A DNA stretch of 64,000 nucleotides from the NCBI GenBank assembly GCA_028873695.1, contig JAPPNU010000008.1:62001-126000 (forward strand), given 5' to 3'. Source of the stretch: Gemmatimonadota bacterium (lineage in GTDB: Bacteria > Latescibacterota > UBA2968 > GCA-2709665). How positions within the stretch are numbered: the first letter of the stretch is position 1; each line of letters opens with the position of its first letter. Positions 9,431-16,114 of this stretch are shown one piece after another. The notes beneath the pieces are model-generated. The model searched no databases. It was not told the DNA's origin and saw nothing but the letters and a program-made list of their open reading frames with translations. The position numbers were made by a program, and so were the translations under genes.

Positions 9431-10462
9431 ATGACGGATGCGCCGTTACAACCCGTAAAGACGGCCGTTATCGGCCCGGGCCGGATGGGCGGGTTATACG
9501 CCCGGATCCTCGATCAGTTGGCGCTGACGAGGCTGGTCGCCGTATGCGGCTATGGCGAGGTCAAGGCCCGTAGGGTCGCGATAGAATCGGGCGTACCATT
9601 CTATACCGGCGCCCGTTTCCGCGACATGTTTGCCGACCATCCGGAGATCGAAGCCGTTGTCGTCGCCACGTCCGAATGGGCGCACGCCGATCCGGTTGGC
9701 GCCTGCCTGGAATCCGGGAAGCACGTTCTGGTGGAAAAGCCGATGGCGACGTCTCCTTCAGATGCCGTCCGGATGGTTCACGAAGCGGGCCGTGCCGGCG
9801 TTCATCTCATGGTATGCCACAGCCTGCGTTTCGACCCTCGTTTCGCCGCGATGCGGCAGGCGGTCTCCCGCGGCGACGTCGGCGAGGTTCTCCATATCTA
9901 CAGCCGCAGGGCCTCGCAACCCGAAGCCGTGGATCGGGTGCTCGGCCGTTTTCCTCTCGCGTATTGGCTGCTGCCCCACGATATCGATCTGGCGCTATGG
10001 ACGTGCGGAAGCGCGGTCGATCGGGTCAGAGCCTACGCCCGGTCCGGCGGGAGCCGCCGGCAGGATCTCATCGTCGTCGTAATGACCTTCGAATGCGGCG
10101 CGCTTGCCGTTCTCGAAAACGTATGGGGATCTCCGACACGGGCGGGACGGCCGCAGAACCAGTTGTTCACCGTTCGCGGCACGGCCGGGGTGGTTGAGGT
10201 GCTTCCGTACGAAACCGGCGTTGCGGTCTACCGCGACGACGACGTCGCATATCCGGATACATCCGTGGCGCCGGACGTTCACGGCCAGACGGTGGGCATG
10301 TCGCGCTCGCTGATCCGGCACTTCGCGGGGGCGGTTCGCGACCTGTGGAAGCCGGTGATCACGCCGCGGGACGGGCTGGCGGTGGTCCGGATCGCATCTG
10401 CGATTGACGCGTCGCTGAAGGAGGGCCGCGAAATCGCTATGTCAACAATGAGGGACGTATGA
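9431..10462 (+). CDS. Gfo/Idh/MocA-family NAD(P)-dependent oxidoreductase
   Basis: A 343-residue dehydrogenase. The N-terminal Rossmann fold has IGPGRMGG in place of GxGxxG, and the family's catalytic EKP motif is present (VLVEKPMATS). The C-terminal alpha/beta domain carries the substrate site, with the probable catalytic pair in LPHDIDLALW. Members oxidise or reduce sugars, inositols or sugar acids at one carbon. ATG at 9431 is preferred to an in-frame GTG three codons earlier because AAGGTG serves as its ribosome site. It overlaps the VOC gene by ATGA, so the two are translationally coupled. Confidence 0.93.
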   Translation: MTDAPLQPVKTAVIGPGRMGGLYARILDQLALTRLVAVCGYGEVKARRVAIESGVPFYTGARFRDMFADHPEIEAVVVATSEWAHADPVGACLESGKHVLVEKPMATSPSDAVRMVHEAGRAGVHLMVCHSLRFDPRFAAMRQAVSRGDVGEVLHIYSRRASQPEAVDRVLGRFPLAYWLLPHDIDLALWTCGSAVDRVRAYARSGGSRRQDLIVVVMTFECGALAVLENVWGSPTRAGRPQNQLFTVRGTAGVVEVLPYETGVAVYRDDDVAYPDTSVAPDVHGQTVGMSRSLIRHFAGAVRDLWKPVITPRDGLAVVRIASAIDASLKEGREIAMSTMRDV

Positions 10463-10842
10463 TCCGGTCGATCGAGCATATCGCGATTGTCGCGGCCGAC
10501 TCCAGAAAACTCGCGCGGTGGTACTGCGACGTCCTCGGTTTTGAGATGATCCTCGAAAACGAAGAGAGCCGGACCTATTTCGCGCGCCTGCCGGGCGGAG
10601 GTATTCTGGAGTTCCTGCCGTCGAACGACCGGGCGCCCGCGGTCTGCGCCGCCGACGACGCGGGCATCCGGCACATTGCGCTGAAAGTGGATGACTTCGA
10701 TTCGGCGTGCCGGATGCTGGAAGACCGCGGCGCCGCATTTGTGGGGCCGTACCGCGAGACGTCCGCGGGGACCCGATTCAACTTCGTGGCGGATCCCGAA
10801 GGCAATCTGTTGCAGATTGTCTACCGGCCTGAACCGCTGTGA
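10459..10842 (+). CDS. VOC (glyoxalase/bleomycin-resistance) family protein
   Basis: A 127-residue protein with two beta-alpha-beta-beta-beta modules: SIEHIAIVAADSRKLARWYC opens the first and IRHIALKVDDFD the second. The ending FNFVADPEGNLLQIVYRP is typical of metal-binding VOC enzymes, with His in each module and a terminal Glu. It starts inside the stop of the preceding dehydrogenase (ATGA), so the two probably act in one pathway, for example as an epimerase or lyase step on a sugar acid. Substrate unknown. Confidence 0.9.
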   Translation: MIRSIEHIAIVAADSRKLARWYCDVLGFEMILENEESRTYFARLPGGGILEFLPSNDRAPAVCAADDAGIRHIALKVDDFDSACRMLEDRGAAFVGPYRETSAGTRFNFVADPEGNLLQIVYRPEPL

Positions 10843-10899
10843 CCGGGAGTCCCTCCGTATCCGGGTAGGTGTCGGAACCTGCGCGGAGCCAATTCAACC

Positions 10900-11976
10900 T
10901 TACCGAATGTACTTCGGCTCTCGCGGTTGTCTGTCTCTTTGCAGTCGGTACCTGCTGCCGCCTATCGGTAACGCCACCCTTACACCGCCCCGGACGTGCG
11001 ACTCGACGAAGGCAAAGATGAGTTCGGTATTTGCGCGCGCCGTCCTGACGCCGCCGCGCGGCTGTTCTCCGGTATCCAGCGAGCGGACAAGGTCTTCGAT
11101 GAGCCGAACGGTTGAACTGGCCCGTTCGAACGGCGGGAATTCCCCCGGCACCAGCACGGACCGTCCGCGGTGATCCCGGGCGCCGTGTTCGCGCACGTGC
11201 CACTCCTTGTCGTTGCGCAGGCCGGTGACTACGCCCGCGTCGCCCACCGCCTCCACTTCCATGCCCCGTCCTGAATTAAGCGCGTACGCGGTGACGCCGT
11301 CTTCAAACTGCAGGATCCCGTGTCCGACCGGGTCCTCGGTCAGGCGTTCGCCGTCGATCACCCGGTCTCCGTTCGGCAGATGGGCCTGGACCCACGCCAC
11401 GGGCTTATCGCCGTTGAGCCTCATCAGCAGGTCGAAGCTGTGGCTGGCGCCATTGAACAGCGGGCCCGTCTGATGTACGATCAGCGATCTCAACCGGCCT
11501 ATTCGTCCGGAGTCGATCACGTCTTTCATCGCGTCGTAACCCGGATGCCATCGCCGGTTGGTGCCCATATTAAATACCGCGCCCGCCCGCTCGACCGCCG
11601 CCACCATCGTATCGGCTTCGTCGAGCGATGCGGCCATGGCCTTTTCGCCATAGATCGCGCCGGCCCCCCTCTCGGCCGCAAAGACGACAATTTCCGCGCG
11701 CTGTTCGGGCTGGGTGGCCACGCTTACGATATCCGGCTTCTCGCGATCGATCATTTCCCTGTAGTCGAGGTACTGCCTGTGTTCAGGGACCCCGTACCGG
11801 ATGCCGACCTGTTTCATCGCTTCCGCGCGCAAATCGGAACAGGCGATCAGTTCCGTTCGTTCACACGCCTCGTATCCGGCGGCATGCGAATAGGCGCCGA
11901 ATGAAGGCGGCACCTCGTTGTCAATGAAGGCGCCCATTCTGCTGCACCCGACCAGCGCGGCTTTGTAGGTTTTCAT
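10900..11976 (-). CDS. Gfo/Idh/MocA-family oxidoreductase
   Basis: A 358-residue dehydrogenase with N-terminal Rossmann motif LVGCSRMGAFID and a catalytic Lys in GEKAMAAS (EKA rather than EKP). Its C-terminal domain runs through HSFDLLMRLNGD and GHGILQFEDGVTAY. The start is the ATG at 11976 preceded by GAGG; the open frame extends 72 codons further upstream, but that part translates a repeat and leader and is not coding. It is convergent with the VOC gene and divergent from the MetE-like gene. Its 5' leader holds a family A repeat fragment. Confidence 0.92.
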   Translation of the reverse strand: MKTYKAALVGCSRMGAFIDNEVPPSFGAYSHAAGYEACERTELIACSDLRAEAMKQVGIRYGVPEHRQYLDYREMIDREKPDIVSVATQPEQRAEIVVFAAERGAGAIYGEKAMAASLDEADTMVAAVERAGAVFNMGTNRRWHPGYDAMKDVIDSGRIGRLRSLIVHQTGPLFNGASHSFDLLMRLNGDKPVAWVQAHLPNGDRVIDGERLTEDPVGHGILQFEDGVTAYALNSGRGMEVEAVGDAGVVTGLRNDKEWHVREHGARDHRGRSVLVPGEFPPFERASSTVRLIEDLVRSLDTGEQPRGGVRTARANTELIFAFVESHVRGGVRVALPIGGSRYRLQRDRQPREPKYIR

Positions 11977-11995
11977 CGAATCCTCGATCCTTCTA

Positions 11996-12033
11996 TAAGA
12001 AGCTGTCTTAAAATTCCCAGCGGTCTTCGGGCG
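11996..12033. repeat. Family A repeat fragment (one end)
   Basis: Starts TAAGAAGCTGTCTTAAAATT and continues CCCAGCGGTCTTCG before diverging; identical in its first part to the left end of the full copy at 47208. It lies between the promoter (12044-12072) and the start of the gene ending at 11976. Confidence 0.75.
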
Positions 12034-12043
12034 CGGGATCGCT

Positions 12044-12072
12044 AATATTCGTCTATCGATCAGGGATGTCAA
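12044..12072 (-). promoter_or_regulatory. Promoter of the minus-strand Gfo/Idh gene
   Basis: On the minus strand: TTGACA (12072-12067), 17-nt spacer, AATATT (12049-12044), about 70 nt upstream of the ATG at 11976. Confidence 0.6.
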
Positions 12073-12213
12073 GGGCAAACGACCGAAAGGGACGCTTTGT
12101 GCCCACCCGTTGTTTCGAAGCGCCAGGGACCAACGAGGCGAAACAGGGCGTGTTGGGTCGATCAATTCGTCGCAGTGCAGCCGGAATCTCACCCCTTAAT
12201 CAGGAGGAACGCA

Positions 12214-13293
12214 ATGACCGAATCCGCTATACCAACCGAACCCATCGGTTCCATCCCACGTACCGAGGAGCTGGTCCGTGCCGACAAGGAGTTCCGCGAA
12301 GGCAGGATCGGCCTGGAGGCGCTCAATGACGTCGCTGACCGGGCGACCTCCGAGACCATACGCGAATTCGAGAAGACGGGTTCGCCCGTCATCAGCGACG
12401 GCGAGCAGCGCAAATACGGCAGTTTCGCCTTCTATTGCCTGCACGGCGCCGATAATCTGGCTCCGGACGGCGTGGAAGTCGGGTTTTCCGATGGACATTC
12501 CAGACAATTGCCTCGACTGACAGAGGGGCCGTTTCGCTATACTGAAAGTGCCGACGGTTATCTCGAATCCGCATTGAAGCAGACCCGGACACCAGTTAAA
12601 CAGGCGGTTATTTCGCCTTCACTCCTCAGCCTGATCTATCCGGGAGACGGTATCGTAGATTATCCGCGTGAACGATTCATGGCGGACCTCGTTCGCGAAC
12701 ACGTCGGCGAAGTGCGCCGGTGCCTGGACGCGGGCGCGCACACGGTACAGATCGACTTCACGGAAGGCCGTCTCGCGGTAAAGCTGGATCCCTCCGGCGA
12801 ACTCCTCAGGAGCTTTGTGGCGTTACTGAATGCCGGCCTCGAATCGTTTACGGACGAAGAACGCGCAAGGCTTGGGGTCCACACCTGCCCGGGAGGCGAC
12901 TGGGACGCCACGCACAGCGCGGACGTCGACTACCTGGACCTGCTGCCGGCCCTGTTCGAGATCGACGTGGGCAATTTCTACGTGGCGATGGCCTCAGAGA
13001 AAGATCCCGGCAGTGCCCTGCAACGCATCGGAACGCTCATCCGGCCCGGTCACCGCGTCTTCATCGGCGTTACCGATGCCATCGATCCCCGCGTGGAGTC
13101 GCCCGGGGAAGTGAGAGACCGCGTTGTGGCGGCTGCGGAATTTATCCCGCCGGCACAGTTGGGCACGACGGACGACTGCGGTTTTTCGCCTTTCGCGGAT
13201 GACCAGTCCACCTCCCGCGAACTGGCGTTTGCGAAAATCCGCGCGCGCGTGGAGGGAACCCGGCTTGCCGAGGATGCGTTGGGGAGCGCCTGA
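12214..13293 (+). CDS. Core MetE-like (cobalamin-independent methionine synthase fold) protein
   Basis: A 359-residue protein corresponding only to the C-terminal catalytic barrel of MetE, about half the size of full MetE. The zinc-site pattern is present: HTCPGGD supplies His and Cys, a Glu is in MASEKD, and the late Cys is in TDDCGFSPF. IGSIPRTEELV at the N-terminus matches the usual GSxPR opening. Such short forms may transfer methyl groups from donors other than folyl-polyglutamate, or act in methylthio metabolism; the substrate here is not known. ATG at 12214 follows AGGAGG at 12202-12207. Confidence 0.85.
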   Translation: MTESAIPTEPIGSIPRTEELVRADKEFREGRIGLEALNDVADRATSETIREFEKTGSPVISDGEQRKYGSFAFYCLHGADNLAPDGVEVGFSDGHSRQLPRLTEGPFRYTESADGYLESALKQTRTPVKQAVISPSLLSLIYPGDGIVDYPRERFMADLVREHVGEVRRCLDAGAHTVQIDFTEGRLAVKLDPSGELLRSFVALLNAGLESFTDEERARLGVHTCPGGDWDATHSADVDYLDLLPALFEIDVGNFYVAMASEKDPGSALQRIGTLIRPGHRVFIGVTDAIDPRVESPGEVRDRVVAAAEFIPPAQLGTTDDCGFSPFADDQSTSRELAFAKIRARVEGTRLAEDALGSA

Positions 13294-13391
13294 AGAGCGG
13301 CGCGCCGCCCTTTCGATCGGTAAGGGCTCGTGAACGGGAAACCCGAGCGAATCCGGGTCGCCGGATGACCCGCGGCGATTCCACATTCCGC

Positions 13392-13420
13392 TTGACTTCA
13401 CCCATGATTTCGTATAGATT
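13392..13420 (+). promoter_or_regulatory. Promoter of tRNA-Val
   Basis: TTGACT (13392-13397), 17-nt spacer, TAGATT (13415-13420). The -10 is the same as for tRNA-Phe. The leader to the tRNA would be about 125 nt. Confidence 0.6.
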
Positions 13421-13552
13421 TCCGGTCCGAATCAGCCCTCCGGCGGAGCCGTGGGTCCGCATCGGCGCCCACCGCGTACGCGCTGTTTCAACGTGCAATA
13501 AATGGGTTGCCTCCGGATCGGTGACGTGGGAATGTGGCGGCTGCAAATGGGT

Positions 13553-13629
13553 GGGCGATTAGCTCAGGTGGTTAGAGTGCTTGCTTGACATGCAAGAGGT
13601 CACTGGTTCGAGTCCAGTATCGCCCACCA
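13553..13629 (+). tRNA. tRNA-Val (GAC)
   Basis: Acceptor GGGCGAT/ATCGCCC, D arm GCTC/GAGT, anticodon stem CTTGC/GCAAG with loop TTGACAT (anticodon GAC), T arm ACTGG/CCAGT, discriminator A and encoded CCA. Length 77 nt. Confidence 0.97.
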
Positions 13630-13650
13630 TTTCAAGTTACTGAAATTAAC

Positions 13651-13683
13651 GGGCTTGCGATGAATACATCGCAGGCCCTTTTT
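13651..13683 (+). terminator. Intrinsic terminator of tRNA-Val
   Basis: A 12-bp stem GGGCTTGCGATG / CATCGCAGGCCC (one G-T pair) with loop AATA is followed by five T. Confidence 0.9.
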
Positions 13684-14068
13684 CATGGGTCCGGCTGGCG
13701 TATCGGAAAAGCGATCCGGCGTGCGCCCGGCGAAACCGGAAGGGCGCTCGCGGGGAAGGTCCTGCGTGGCAGGTACGGCGGCGGCGACGGCGACTTCCCT
13801 GCCGGATGTTTTCATTGTTGTTCTTGCGTCAGCCGCGGTAATTCAGTACCATACCGCCGGTCCGGGCAGCGCCGCGAACCGCAAGCGCCGTCCGCAAGGA
13901 ACCTCGGCCAACGCCAATTCCGCAAAACGGGGACGCCGAAAATTCCGTATGATCCCAATATGCGCCGCATCGTCACGTTCCGGTTCCGGCGGGCCCGGCA
14001 GGGCGGCTCGCCCGGGGCCTGCATGATGAACCGGCCGCAACCCACCGTCCCTGCGAGGAGCGCCTGCA
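13684..14068. other. Gap without recognisable gene
   Basis: Only GC-driven open frames of poor amino-acid composition are present. One minus-strand frame ends by reading through the tRNA (…AILDSNQ), a familiar artefact. No promoter or repeat stands out, though the promoter for the following PhyH gene must lie here. Confidence 0.5.
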
Positions 14069-14884
14069 ATGAAGATCACGAACGAACATACGGATGTATC
14101 GGAGCCCGTCGAGCCCGCTCCAAGTGAACCCATGACGGAATACGAGAAATTCCTCTTCGACCTGAAGGGATTTCTTGTCATCCCGGAAGTACTGACGAGC
14201 ACGGAGATCCGGACGGTTCGCGAGCACGTCGATGTCTATACGAAGGATCCCGAAAGCCTGCCGGAGCACCTCCGGGCGCCCATTGCCGGCCCCGCGGAAT
14301 TCCTGATCGATCATCCCAGGGCTATGGGAATCCTGCAGGAGGTGATTCATCCCGAGCGCGAACGCATCCGTCTGGAGAGTGTCTTTGTCTCAGCCAGATC
14401 TGCCGAGACGACCGCGAATCAATGGCGGCCCCACGTGGGCGGCACGAATCTCGATCCGTCCCATTCCTACCGCTTTCACAACGGCCGAATCTATAGCGGG
14501 ATGACGCGTATCGTATGGGAACTGAACGAAGTCAGGAAAGGGCAGGGCGGCACCTGCCTGGTGCCCGGGTCGCACAAAGCCAATCTGGTCTCGGCCCAGG
14601 ACGGGAACTGGCCGGAACAGGCCGACGACCCTGAATCGGGACTCTGGGAGACCTACGGGTGTCCGCCGGGGAGTCTTGTCGTATTTTCCGAGGGGGTGCG
14701 GCATACCGGATCGGCATGGACGAACCCGGACAATCCCCGCCGGGCCATTCTGATCGCTTACAACTACGTCACGGTCCGGTTCCACGAACCCAAACCCTGC
14801 ATGAATCCCGTCGTCATCGGCGGCATGGCCGAAGCGCGTCAGAAGTTCTTCAGGGACGTCTGGATCCTGGCCAACAGGAGATGA
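14069..14884 (+). CDS. Phytanoyl-CoA dioxygenase (PhyH) family protein with HxG in place of HxD
   Basis: A 271-residue double-stranded beta-helix protein of the PhyH Fe(II)/2-oxoglutarate family. FDLKGFLVIPEVL opens the fold, GGTCLVPGSHKA is the typical strand and loop, and VVFSEGVRHTGSAW carries the distal His (H212), with the 2OG-binding Arg at R224 or R225. The position expected for the proximal HxD/E is WRPHVGG (H122-V-G124), with no acidic residue two after the His. Either this subfamily uses another ligand (D129 is nearby) or the metal site is two-His. ATG at 14069 follows GCGAGGAG. A terminator lies just downstream. Confidence 0.88.
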   Translation: MKITNEHTDVSEPVEPAPSEPMTEYEKFLFDLKGFLVIPEVLTSTEIRTVREHVDVYTKDPESLPEHLRAPIAGPAEFLIDHPRAMGILQEVIHPERERIRLESVFVSARSAETTANQWRPHVGGTNLDPSHSYRFHNGRIYSGMTRIVWELNEVRKGQGGTCLVPGSHKANLVSAQDGNWPEQADDPESGLWETYGCPPGSLVVFSEGVRHTGSAWTNPDNPRRAILIAYNYVTVRFHEPKPCMNPVVIGGMAEARQKFFRDVWILANRR

Positions 14885-14905
14885 CCGGAGAATCATCCAC
14901 GCCTC

Positions 14906-14955
14906 GAAACCGGAAAAGCCCGGCCAGTCCAATGGCTTCGGGCTTTTTCGGTTTC
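14906..14955 (+). terminator. Intrinsic terminator after PhyH gene
   Basis: Arms 14906-14922 (GAAACCGGAAAAGCCCG) and 14939-14955 pair with one mismatch; the right arm contains a run of five T. Confidence 0.8.
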
Positions 14956-14979
14956 TGAGTTCCAATCCGGATCCCGGCC

Positions 14980-15147
14980 TTAGCAGCCCGTTGAAAAAGC
15001 CCATCCGGGCTACGGCCGGCCCTTGCGGTCGAAATACGGCGTTGCGCTCCCTCGCCGAATCGAGGGATGGGACTCGGTCGCGCGCCTTGTCTTCGGCCAC
15101 AATGGCTCGGCCTCGCCTGCAGAGCGACTTTATCAACGGACTGTTAG
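14980..15147. repeat. Family B repeat, full-length copy (168 bp)
   Basis: Ends are imperfect inverted repeats: TTAGCAGCCCGTTGAAAAAG on the left and, reverse-complemented, CTAACAGTCCGTTGATAAAG on the right. The interior is GC-rich and non-coding. Pieces of the same ends recur at 20116, 26651, 27014, 40183 and 55455. It fills most of the gap between two convergent PhyH genes and ends two bases before the stop codon of the second. It looks like a MITE; no transposase is in the window. Confidence 0.75.
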
Positions 15148-15149
15148 GG

Positions 15150-16022
15150 TCAGGGCTCCCAACGCCCGGGATCGATAGCGGCGGCGTCGGTTTTCATGCC
15201 CCTGGGTTTGTGGGGCTGGTTCCAGTCCAGGCCGGTTGTGTTGGGGCTTTGCAGAAAACGCCGGGCCGGTGCTGGCGCGGCGGCCACGCGTTCCGGATCC
15301 CATTCCGGCATCGGTTGGATGGGGCCCGCCCACGCCGGCCGGTACCCAAGTTGAACCAGCGTCCGCTGGGAACGCGACCTGTTCGGATGGGTGCCGTGGA
15401 ACAGATTGATGGGGATAACCAGCGCCGTACCCGCCTTCACGCAAAGTGTGACCTCACCCGGGTGGTACTTGTAACGCACGTACGGGTTGGCTTCCGCGTG
15501 AAACGAGAGGTGGGACCGCGGAACCAGGCGGAACGGCGCGCGCTCCGGCGTCAGATCGTCAAGGTAGTACAGAACACGCAGCAGGCGCGGGCAACTTCCT
15601 TCGTAACCGAAGATGGAAGAACCGAACGGCTGGCCGTCGGTGTGCAGCGATATGGGCGGCGAACCCGAGAGCGTCCTCGTGAAGAGTCCCCTGGTGAAAA
15701 CGATGTCGTCGCCAAGCAGCGTTTCCAGGAACGCAATCATCGGCGGATGCGCGATCAACTCGGCCAGTGCCGTGCTGCGCCACTGCGGCTCCAGACAAAA
15801 GGTCTGCGCGTCGCTGTAATCCTTCGTCTGCATCGGCGCGTCGGCCATTTCGCGTTTGATCCGGTCCATGTGATCCGCATCGAGGACGTCCGGCAGCACG
15901 ACGTATCCCTCCACCTCCAGACGACGGATCCGTTCTCCCGTGGAAAGGTTGCTGTAGTCGGTTTCGTCCAGGTTCATGAAACCGATCTCCTCGTTCGGGT
16001 CGATTCGTACGTCGGCTTGCAT
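15150..16022 (-). CDS. Phytanoyl-CoA dioxygenase (PhyH) family protein, canonical
   Basis: A 290-residue Fe(II)/2-oxoglutarate dioxygenase with the full triad: SLHTDGQP (H127, D129), distal His in NLFHGTHPN (H209) and a 2OG-binding Arg about 8-11 residues later. The YVVLPDVLD opening and FRLVPRSHLSF strand are typical. Such enzymes in environmental lineages hydroxylate diverse small molecules. ATG at 16022 follows AGGAGAA. It is divergent from the heparinase gene and convergent with the other PhyH gene. Confidence 0.93.
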   Translation of the reverse strand: MQADVRIDPNEEIGFMNLDETDYSNLSTGERIRRLEVEGYVVLPDVLDADHMDRIKREMADAPMQTKDYSDAQTFCLEPQWRSTALAELIAHPPMIAFLETLLGDDIVFTRGLFTRTLSGSPPISLHTDGQPFGSSIFGYEGSCPRLLRVLYYLDDLTPERAPFRLVPRSHLSFHAEANPYVRYKYHPGEVTLCVKAGTALVIPINLFHGTHPNRSRSQRTLVQLGYRPAWAGPIQPMPEWDPERVAAAPAPARRFLQSPNTTGLDWNQPHKPRGMKTDAAAIDPGRWEP

Positions 16023-16114
16023 GGCGGTTCTCCTTCTTCCGGCATCAGGACGGCAGCGTGACCTCTATTCCTGGGTTGGCTGGGCAAAGATAATCATTGC
16101 GATCGGATAGGGCA

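Noticed and set aside
13600..13815. Minus-strand frame ending AILDSNQ
   Set aside because: Its end is the reverse reading of tRNA-Val, a known false-gene pattern.
14980..15147. Prophage or genomic island ends
   Set aside because: No integrase, phage genes or direct repeats at tRNAs were found; the element is a short stand-alone repeat.
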